Positions 7,865 to 14,276 of a stretch of DNA of 17,541 bases are shown piece after piece. The notes beneath the pieces are model-generated. The model made no database searches. It was not told the origin of the DNA and was given only the letters and a program-made list of their open reading frames with translations. Both the position numbers and the translations under genes were made by a program. Numbering within the stretch: position 1 is the stretch's first letter; each line of letters begins with the position of its first letter. Origin of the DNA: an uncultured Bacteroidota bacterium (GTDB taxonomy: Bacteria > Bacteroidota > Bacteroidia > Chitinophagales > Chitinophagaceae); assembly GCA_903847655.1 (NCBI GenBank), contig CAINEG010000107.1, positions 1 to 17,541 of the forward strand, in the 5' to 3' direction.

Positions 7865-8797
7865 TTAAACTTGCTGATATCTTTTTCTTAAGAGTTGCAT
7901 CATGTATACATTAATTTCCCATTGATTGGCCAATGGTTGTTGTGTATAGGGCATCGTAGGCATATAATTGGGTGGACCAAACTCAGTCAAGAAAGTTAAG
8001 GAGGTGGCACCATTTTTAATTTTCATTTGTACCACTGCATCCCACCATTCCAAATGTCTTTGTACTTCTGCTGCCCATTCAGGGGCACGCGGGTCGTTCA
8101 CTTGAGGCCCTTCTGCATGACCTACGCGCGCATGTATGTGATCGGTTCTGGATAAGGCCAATTGAACTGTCTCCTCTTGATCATGCAATAAAGATTCATG
8201 CACATTGCACCAATGTGAAATATCTAGCGTGATTCTTAATGCTGGATTTTTTTCCATCAATAATTTTGCATTAGGCGCAGCATAGAGCATTCTAGATCGA
8301 TGTGTTTCATGCTGGATGGGAATACCTGAATTTTTAACTTGCTCTAAAGTATAGGCAATGATTTCATTGTTTATTTCAAATGAAAAATAATCTTTTCCTG
8401 AATGACAATTGACATACAAAGGTTTTTGTTTGGTGTTTTGTATAAGGCTGCTCAACATATTTTTAAATGCAGTAACATGTTTTGCTGGATCTGTTTCTCC
8501 AACACCAACTAAAAAGCCAATAGATAAATCATGTTTTTTTAATGCATTAAATAATTCTTCTTGGCCCTTGGTTTCCATTGGCCACCACATTTCAATGCCG
8601 TCATAGCCTGCTTTCTTTGCTTTGGCACAAAAATCATCTACGCTTCCTTCATAGCCCCAACTAGTGGCTAGTAGGATGGGTTTAAAATTATTGATTGGCA
8701 TATTGTTAGTATTTGCTTTAAGGAATGCTAAAGGACTCAAGCTTAACGCTGCGATGCCAGTAGTATTGGTTAAAAATTTTCTTCTATCTATTTTCAC
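7865..8797 (-). CDS. Exported sugar phosphate isomerase/epimerase-like TIM-barrel protein
   Basis: A 310-residue protein of the xylose isomerase-like TIM-barrel superfamily. It opens with a Tat signal (DRRKFL at 4-9, hydrophobic region to about 26), so the folded enzyme acts in the periplasm and phosphorylated sugars are unlikely substrates. Barrel motifs in order: GYDGIEMWWP (64-73), HETHR (163-167), LDISHW (191-196), HIHARVGH (220-227) and TEFGPP (271-276). E164, D192, H222 and E272 fit the four-residue metal site of this superfamily. Plausible roles are epimerase or isomerase, or lyase action on a 3-keto or otherwise oxidised sugar; related Bacteroidota proteins often sit beside Gfo/Idh/MocA oxidoreductases. 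It is operon gene 3, 15 bases after DUF1501 and 23 before the cytochrome/LRR gene. Confidence 0.88.
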   Translation of the reverse strand: MKIDRRKFLTNTTGIAALSLSPLAFLKANTNNMPINNFKPILLATSWGYEGSVDDFCAKAKKAGYDGIEMWWPMETKGQEELFNALKKHDLSIGFLVGVGETDPAKHVTAFKNMLSSLIQNTKQKPLYVNCHSGKDYFSFEINNEIIAYTLEQVKNSGIPIQHETHRSRMLYAAPNAKLLMEKNPALRITLDISHWCNVHESLLHDQEETVQLALSRTDHIHARVGHAEGPQVNDPRAPEWAAEVQRHLEWWDAVVQMKIKNGATSLTFLTEFGPPNYMPTMPYTQQPLANQWEINVYMMQLLRKRYQQV

Positions 8798-8812
8798 AAA
8801 AATTAAATTTAT

Positions 8813-10312
8813 TTAAGCAATGATTTCGTTGATGACCCTGCCATGCACATCCGTCAATCTGAATTGTCTTCCTTGAGAAGCATAGGTTAACTTTTCGTGA
8901 TCAAAACCCAATTGATTTAAAATAGTGGCTTGCATATCATAAGCAGTGACCTTACCGCTGATGGCACTGTAGCCTATCTCATCCGTTTCTCCAAAACTAG
9001 TTCCTTGTTTAATGCCACCGCCTGCCATCCAAGTAGTAAAGGCTTCTGTATGATGGTCTCTTCCTTTGAAGGGCATGGTTTTACCATCTCTATTTTCTTG
9101 CATAGGTGTTCTTCCAAATTCTCCACCCCATACTACTAAGGTTTCGTCTAATAATCCTCTTTGTTTTAAATCCAATAACAAGGCAGTGATGGGTTTGTCT
9201 ATATTTCTACATTTGTTGATGAATCCAATGTCAATGGCCGTGCTTCCATCGGTGCCATGACTGTCCCAACCCCAATCAAACAATTGTACAAAGCGTACGC
9301 CCTTTTCAACTAGTTTGCGTGCCAATAAAACATTGTTGGCAAAACTTGCTTTACCTGGGGTAGTGCCATACATTTCTTGAATGTATTCGGGTTCATCATT
9401 GATGTTCATCACATCAGGAACAGAAATTTGCATTTTAAATGCCATTTCATATTGTGCCATTCTAGCAATAATCTCTGGATCTTGAAATTCATTATAGGTC
9501 AATTGATTGGCTTCATTGATCGCATCGATAGATGCTTTGCGTAAATCTCTATCCATGCCTGCTGGATCTTTTAAAAATAATACAGGATCTCCTTCGTTGC
9601 GGCATTGTACGCCTTGATACACAGAAGGTAAAAAACCATTTCCCCAAACACTTTTTCCTGCATCAGGATTGTTGCCACCAGAAGTAAGCACGACAAAACC
9701 AGGCAGGTTATTGTTTTCGCTACCCAACCCATAAGTGACCCAAGAGCCAATACTAGGGCGGCCTAAGCGAGGCGATCCTGTATGCATCAATAATTGCGCA
9801 GGACCATGATTGAATTGATCGGTTTGTACTGCTTTTAAAAAACTAAGCTCATCTGCTACGGTAGCTAAATGTGGAAGATTGTCTGAGATCCAAGCACCAC
9901 TTTGTCCTCTTTGTTTGAAGACGGCTTGTGGCCCCAACATTTTTGGTACTCCACGTATGAAAGCAAATTTTTTTCCTTCTAATAAACTTTGTGGACAATC
10001 TTGACCATCTAATTTTAGCAATTCGGGCTTGTAATCAAATAATTCCAATTGAGAAGGGGCACCCGCCATATGCAAATATATCACCGATTTTGCTTTTCCA
10101 ATAAAATCAGGCGCACGCGCCATCAATGGATTGGTATTGGTGAAATTAGTAAAGCTATCCTTGTTCCCTAACCAATCACAACCTTGTAACATCGACCCCA
10201 AGGCCATTGCACCAATACCAGAAAAGCATTCCTTAAAAAAATACTTTCTTGTAATTTGCTCTGTTGTGGCAATCGTTGCTTCTTTAATTATTTTTTTATT
10301 TTCTTTACTCAT
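8813..10312 (-). CDS. DUF1501 domain-containing exported protein
   Basis: A 499-residue member of the DUF1501 family, related to the alkaline phosphatase/sulfatase fold and of unproven activity. The N-terminus (TRKYFFKECF at 21-30, hydrophobic to about 43) matches the family's Tat-like leader, but the expected Arg-Arg pair is Arg-Lys. C45 follows, although MLQGC is a poor lipobox. Family signatures are HMAGAPSQLELFD (81-93), FDWGWDSHG (345-353), VVWGGEFGRTPMQ (393-405) and GRDHH (417-421); the D and H residues are candidate metal ligands. The gene begins 4 bases after the PSCyt gene. The gap reads GGAG and abuts the ATG, a rare SD-like string here but too close for normal spacing. Family members are almost always paired with a PSCyt1-PSCyt2-PSD1 protein, as here, and the two probably work together in the envelope. 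Confidence 0.92.
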   Translation of the reverse strand: MSKENKKIIKEATIATTEQITRKYFFKECFSGIGAMALGSMLQGCDWLGNKDSFTNFTNTNPLMARAPDFIGKAKSVIYLHMAGAPSQLELFDYKPELLKLDGQDCPQSLLEGKKFAFIRGVPKMLGPQAVFKQRGQSGAWISDNLPHLATVADELSFLKAVQTDQFNHGPAQLLMHTGSPRLGRPSIGSWVTYGLGSENNNLPGFVVLTSGGNNPDAGKSVWGNGFLPSVYQGVQCRNEGDPVLFLKDPAGMDRDLRKASIDAINEANQLTYNEFQDPEIIARMAQYEMAFKMQISVPDVMNINDEPEYIQEMYGTTPGKASFANNVLLARKLVEKGVRFVQLFDWGWDSHGTDGSTAIDIGFINKCRNIDKPITALLLDLKQRGLLDETLVVWGGEFGRTPMQENRDGKTMPFKGRDHHTEAFTTWMAGGGIKQGTSFGETDEIGYSAISGKVTAYDMQATILNQLGFDHEKLTYASQGRQFRLTDVHGRVINEIIA

Positions 10313-10316
10313 CTCC

Positions 10317-13073
10317 TTAATTTTTTGTCAAAAATTCATCGGTATTTAATAGCGCAGTAGCCACCATAACTAAGGCAGCTGCTGCGGGATCGGCTTTTTT
10401 ATCTCCGGTGATTTGTTCTGCTTTTAAACTGTCTTGACTGTATTTTGCAAAAGCCTTATTGTATAATTTTTCAAATACTTTTTGTTGTTCTGCGGAGATG
10501 GATTTATTAAAAGCCAACTCATATCCTTTGCTAATTTGTTTACTCGCATTTTCTGGTACCAAATTTTTAATTCTTAGGGCAAAATGTTGTGCAGCTTCGA
10601 TGTAGACGGAATCGTTCAATAAATTTAAAGCTTGCAAAGGGGTATTGGTTCTTATTCTGCGCACAGTACAAACTTCTCTACTGGTGCCATCAAAACTGAG
10701 TATCGATGGATAAGGGGCCGATCTTTTTAAATAGGTATATAAAGCTCTTCTATATTGATTGCCTTCTTTACTGATATTCCAAGTGGCGCCATTATAAGGC
10801 GATTTCCAAACGCCTTCTGGTTGATAAGGCATCACACTGGGGCCATACATTCTATTACTCAATAGTCCACTCACCATTAAAGCTTGGTCTCTTATTTGTT
10901 CTGCAGACAGTCTGATCCGAGGGCCTCTTGCATAGAATTTATTGAAAGGATCTTTGACCATCGCATCTTTATTAAATTTTGAATCCTGCTGATAGGTAGC
11001 GCTAGTCACTATTTCTTTGATTGTTTTTTTCAAACTCCAACGATGGGTGTTCATCAATTGATAAGACAAGTAATTCAATAAAGATTCATGGGTAGGTGCA
11101 ATGCCCTGGGTGCCTAAGTCTTCCAATGTTTCTGCAATGCCTTGACCAAATAATTGCTCCCAAATTCTATTGACAATAGTTCTGGAAGTAAGTGGGTTTT
11201 TTTTATCTGTTAACCAAATAGCCAACCCTAGACGATTACGTGGCGCACCTGCAGGTAGCCCACCTAAGGAGGCAGGCACATCCGCCACTACTGTTTTTCC
11301 TTTGACCAACCAATTGCCTCTTTCAAAAACATGGGTAGTTCTTGAAAGATTGAATGGGTTTTCCATCATGATGGGTGTTTCAGTAGCGCCTGTAGGATAA
11401 AGTAAAGCTTCAAAGTTTTGATAGGCAAGGGCATAGCCTGGTAAATTTTTTCCAGGGAAGGGCTGTGTAAAATGAAACCAATCAAATTGTACCCCATTTT
11501 CTTCGGGGCTTTTTAATTGTGGATTGCTATAGGTTAAATAAAACGCATGTTTACCAATGGTTTGAGGGATGGCAACATTGGCAATTTTCCAAGCCCCCTT
11601 TGAATTTTCAACAGAGATATTTTTTACTATTTCTCCATTTACAGAATCGATGCGTATTTGAAATTGTCCTCCTGACTTCCAACTGATGTATCTATAATAC
11701 AATTCTGTAAAACCAGTGATGTCTATGTTTTTTAATTTAGCTGAACCCTTGTTTCTAAACTGCAACCATTTGGTATCCGCTAAGGCGCCATTTTTTATTT
11801 CCTCTGCGACCAAAGAATTAATGGCCGGTTGTCCGGTTTTAATAAATTGAGTGATTTCTTTTGCTCTATTGGGCGCATTTTTATTTAACCAATTTTTTAA
11901 AGCAATAAATTTTATGCTATCTGTCTGGTGAAATTCTTTGAGCACTGGATATTCTGCCCAAGTATCTTCATCACGCGTATTGTTGAACAAGGCTAAGAAT
12001 TTATAATACTCATCCTGTCTAAAGGGATCGTAAGGATGGCTATGGCATTGCACACATGCAAAACTAGTGCCCATTAAACTTACCCAAGTAGTGTTGACTC
12101 TATCAATGACAGCAGCAGTTCTAAATTCTTCGTTGTCTGTTCCTCCTTCATCATTGGTTAAGGTATTGCGATGAAAAGCAGTGGCGATGTATTGGGCATC
12201 GGTAGGATCAGGTAATAAATCTCCAGCCAATTGTTCTGTTAAAAAAATATTGTATGGTTTATCCGTATTAAAAGCATCAATCAACCAATCGCGGTACCTC
12301 CAAATATTTCTTGCATCATCTTTTTCAAAACCCTTGGTATCTGCATATCTAGCCATGTCCATCCACATACTGGTCCACTTCTCCCCATATTGAGGCAAGG
12401 ATAATAAAGTGTCTACTAATTGTTCATAAGCATTGTCCTTGGTACTTGCTAAATATTTTTTGGCGATGGCCTCCGGGGCGGGTATTCCAATTAAATCTAA
12501 ACTTACTCTTCTTAAAATAGTTGACTTATCTGCCAATGAAGCAGGCGTTAATTTTTCTTGTTTTAATTTTTCATAGATAAATGCATCTACATTATTTTTT
12601 ATCCATTCAGGTTTGCCAAACCAACCAAATAGGCCCTTAGTGACATTTGGAATACTAGGTTCTTTTAGGGGCACATAGGCCCAATGTTCTCCCCATTCTG
12701 CACCTTGATTGATCCATTTTATTAATAAAGCAATTTCGTCGTTGTTTAAAGGTGGATGTTTGTAAGGCATGCGCTCTTCAGGATCCTTGAGATAAAGACG
12801 CTTGATCATTTCGCTATTTTGGGCATCACCGGGAATGATGGCAAATTTTCCAGATTTGCTTTTTGCAAGGGCATCGCTTCTAAATAATAAACTAAATCCA
12901 GCTTGTCGTTTTACACCACCATGACAAGTAATACATTTTTTATTTAAGAGCGGTTTAATTTCTGCATTAAAATCAACCTTATTGTTGCTCACAAAATAAC
13001 TGGAAACAACAGTCACCAATATAATAGAGGAAACTACTATCCAATAAGCCATTGGAATTTTAATAAAACGCAT
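10317..13073 (-). CDS. PSCyt1-PSCyt2 (DUF1549)-PSD1 (DUF1553) protein with CBM6-like insert
   Basis: A 918-residue exported protein, first gene of the operon. A hydrophobic segment at 8-28 acts as signal or anchor. PSCyt1 has the heme site CITCH (47-51) and M102 in RMPY, where most relatives have MPP. PSCyt2/DUF1549 covers about 155-365 (WTSMWMDMARYADT near 233-246) with a second heme-type motif CVQCH (340-344) before HPYDPF. Residues about 430-540 look like a CBM6-type beta-sandwich: ITGFTELYYRY, SGGQFQIRIDS, GAWKIANV, GKHAFYLTY, FDWFHF. PSD1/DUF1553 fills about 605-870 (NRLGLAIWL, NRIWEQLFGQGI, LSAEQIRDQAL, RRIRTNTPLQALNLLND). Electron transfer is expected from the heme motifs, and the CBM-like part suggests carbohydrate contact; neither is demonstrated for this protein. 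ATG 13073 has no SD. DUF1501 follows after 4 bases. Confidence 0.93.
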   Translation of the reverse strand: MRFIKIPMAYWIVVSSIILVTVVSSYFVSNNKVDFNAEIKPLLNKKCITCHGGVKRQAGFSLLFRSDALAKSKSGKFAIIPGDAQNSEMIKRLYLKDPEERMPYKHPPLNNDEIALLIKWINQGAEWGEHWAYVPLKEPSIPNVTKGLFGWFGKPEWIKNNVDAFIYEKLKQEKLTPASLADKSTILRRVSLDLIGIPAPEAIAKKYLASTKDNAYEQLVDTLLSLPQYGEKWTSMWMDMARYADTKGFEKDDARNIWRYRDWLIDAFNTDKPYNIFLTEQLAGDLLPDPTDAQYIATAFHRNTLTNDEGGTDNEEFRTAAVIDRVNTTWVSLMGTSFACVQCHSHPYDPFRQDEYYKFLALFNNTRDEDTWAEYPVLKEFHQTDSIKFIALKNWLNKNAPNRAKEITQFIKTGQPAINSLVAEEIKNGALADTKWLQFRNKGSAKLKNIDITGFTELYYRYISWKSGGQFQIRIDSVNGEIVKNISVENSKGAWKIANVAIPQTIGKHAFYLTYSNPQLKSPEENGVQFDWFHFTQPFPGKNLPGYALAYQNFEALLYPTGATETPIMMENPFNLSRTTHVFERGNWLVKGKTVVADVPASLGGLPAGAPRNRLGLAIWLTDKKNPLTSRTIVNRIWEQLFGQGIAETLEDLGTQGIAPTHESLLNYLSYQLMNTHRWSLKKTIKEIVTSATYQQDSKFNKDAMVKDPFNKFYARGPRIRLSAEQIRDQALMVSGLLSNRMYGPSVMPYQPEGVWKSPYNGATWNISKEGNQYRRALYTYLKRSAPYPSILSFDGTSREVCTVRRIRTNTPLQALNLLNDSVYIEAAQHFALRIKNLVPENASKQISKGYELAFNKSISAEQQKVFEKLYNKAFAKYSQDSLKAEQITGDKKADPAAAALVMVATALLNTDEFLTKN

Positions 13074-13085
13074 GCTTACTTCATA

Positions 13086-13100
13086 TTAATCAATGATTAA
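13086..13100. promoter_or_regulatory. Perfect 15-base palindrome upstream of the operon
   Basis: TTAATCA and TGATTAA flank a single A, giving a perfect dyad 13 bases upstream of the first operon gene. The half-site AATCAAT within it recurs at 13122-13128 and 13237-13243 in the same intergenic region. It could be an operator for a dimeric regulator lying in the untranslated leader. The region is AT-rich, so chance remains possible. Confidence 0.35.
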
Positions 13101-13160
13101 GTTATATCATTTTTTATTAATAATCAATTCTTGCAAAGCCTTTTATGTAGATATAGTTTA

Positions 13161-13168
13161 CAAAATTA
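13161..13168 (-). promoter_or_regulatory. Possible -7 promoter element of the six-gene operon
   Basis: On the minus strand these bases read TAATTTTG, an exact match to TAnnTTTG. The element lies 88 bases before the operon ATG, so the leader would be about 80 bases and include the palindrome at 13086-13100. No clear TTG is visible at -33 spacing. It is the best candidate I found in the 287-base gap. Confidence 0.4.
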
Positions 13169-13330
13169 AAATGTTAAGAAAAACATAAAGTTTTAATTTA
13201 AATAAATTTTTTTTAGTTGGTAGTCAACCTTTTAAAAATCAATCAGCGCATGTGTTTAAGAGACCAGCTTCAAATACGCTTAATATATAATAATTAATTG
13301 TAATTTTTATATGTCGTTTTGCTTATAAAT

Positions 13331-13360
13331 AACCAAACCAAACCAAAAACCCAAAACAAA
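13331..13360 (+). promoter_or_regulatory. A/C-only 5' leader with AACCA repeats
   Basis: The 30 bases directly before the ATG at 13361 contain only A and C, starting with tandem AACCA units (AACCAAACCAAACC) and ending CAAAACAAA. Such a stretch cannot fold on itself and resembles the unstructured A-rich translation-initiation regions favoured in Bacteroidota, which use little Shine-Dalgarno pairing. It suggests efficient translation and supports the ATG at 13361 as start. Confidence 0.45.
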
Positions 13361-14167
13361 ATGAAAAAAATCTATCAACAAATCCTGGATTTCCCTCAAA
13401 TGGTCAATCAAAAGGTTTTGAATGCGCAATTAAATGCAGCAGTGGATAATTTCGATGCTCAAAATGGGGTAAGAGCTTATACCAAATCGGTCTATCAGCT
13501 CCTGTCCATCGTAGTGTTTATTGTTATGGAAGTTGCCATTATTCATGGGGCAATGACCTATTTCACCGCTTCTACCAGTTCGGGCCTGGCTAAATTAGGT
13601 AGTGTACTAACTACTCTTTTACTCATTTATTCTGTTTTTCCTATCGCGCACATCATTAGAGCAAGAGGGGAAAGTCTTGGAGCTTCTCATCATGGCATGG
13701 TGGGCTTTATTTTTAAAGATTTGGTGACCACCAATATTAGAATTTTGGGTGAAGTGGCTGCCGTAGGTGCCTTTATTGGCGCTTGTTGCTTCAGCTTATC
13801 TTTCTTATTTGATACTAATTTATACAATGCTGCTACTGAAGTTCCTTTGTCTGGAATCAGTGGTGTTGCTGGCTTGCCTATGGAAGGATTAAGTAATTTA
13901 TTCAGTGCTTTAAAATTAGATTTCTTAACTGGTGTTTTAAATTCTTTTACTGCATGGAAAATGGGTGCTACACAAAACTTTACTGGTGATATGTTATGGA
14001 ATATTAATGACGTATTATTAGTGGGTGGCGCTTTTTTAAATGTAGCTTGGGGTTTAGCGATTTTGTATATCAATCTTGCTATCTACCATTTCTTATATAG
14101 CATTGTTTCCAATTTTATCAAATGGATCCAAAGTCCTTCACTTCCAATTTCAATGAAAACTAAATAA
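13361..14167 (+). CDS. Multi-pass membrane protein of unknown function
   Basis: I do not recognise this 268-residue protein. A polar N-terminal part of about 45 residues (MKKIYQQILDF start) is followed by hydrophobic segments at about 48-74, 84-104, 125-148 and 218-250, so three to five membrane passes are likely. The short charged motif IIRARGESLG follows the second helix, and a glycine-rich region (SGISGVAGLPMEGLSN) lies between the third and last segments. No transporter, kinase or enzyme signature is visible. I chose ATG 13361 over the TTG at 13319 because the upstream codons are the A/C-only leader and read as an unlikely Asn/Lys/Thr-rich string. The gene is divergent from the six-gene operon and followed by its own terminator, so it is probably monocistronic. 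Shared regulation with the operon is possible but unproven. Confidence 0.8.
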   Translation: MKKIYQQILDFPQMVNQKVLNAQLNAAVDNFDAQNGVRAYTKSVYQLLSIVVFIVMEVAIIHGAMTYFTASTSSGLAKLGSVLTTLLLIYSVFPIAHIIRARGESLGASHHGMVGFIFKDLVTTNIRILGEVAAVGAFIGACCFSLSFLFDTNLYNAATEVPLSGISGVAGLPMEGLSNLFSALKLDFLTGVLNSFTAWKMGATQNFTGDMLWNINDVLLVGGAFLNVAWGLAILYINLAIYHFLYSIVSNFIKWIQSPSLPISMKTK

Positions 14168-14191
14168 TAGAAAAGTTTATATTTTTAGTTG

Positions 14192-14225
14192 AGCCCTGCT
14201 TCGAGTTTTCGAAGCGGGGCTTTTT
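14192..14225 (+). terminator. Strong Rho-independent terminator after the membrane protein
   Basis: AGCCCTGCTTCGA at 14192-14204 pairs with TCGAAGCGGGGCT at 14209-14221 around a 4-base loop. The 13-bp stem contains one G·U pair and is followed by TTTTT ending at 14225. The GC-rich stem in AT-rich surroundings makes this a confident call. Confidence 0.93.
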
Positions 14226-14248
14226 ACTTTAAGTTGCAAATAAAATAG

Positions 14249-14271
14249 TATTTTTAAATGCTTTAAAAATA
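14249..14271 (+). promoter_or_regulatory. Perfect A/T dyad before the gamma-glutamyltranspeptidase-like gene
   Basis: TATTTTTAAA (14249-14258) and TTTAAAAATA (14262-14271) form a perfect 10-bp inverted repeat with a TGC spacer, ending 5 bases before the ATG at 14277. The left arm contains TATTTTTA, one base off the TAnnTTTG -7 consensus. It may be an operator over the promoter, or a weak hairpin at the translation start. Confidence 0.4.
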
Positions 14272-14276
14272 GATCT

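Larger units (their letters stand above)
13074..13360. other. Divergent intergenic regulatory region
   Basis: This gap of 287 bases separates the operon start from the divergent membrane protein gene. It is very AT-rich and has no convincing open frame. It holds the dyad at 13086-13100, the candidate minus-strand -7 box at 13161-13168, three AATCAAT half-sites and, at its right end, an A/C-only leader. I found no good TAnnTTTG box for the plus-strand gene. Confidence 0.6.

Noticed and set aside
8813..10312. Annotation of the DUF1501 gene as a sulfatase
   Set aside because: The fold relationship is plausible, but I see no sulfatase C/S-x-P-x-R maturation motif, so DUF1501 of unknown activity is the honest call.
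13690..14073. Minus-strand frame of 127 codons over the membrane protein
   Set aside because: It is antisense to a frame with clear membrane helices, a plausible leader and a terminator; its Lys/Pro/Thr-rich sequence looks like a shadow.
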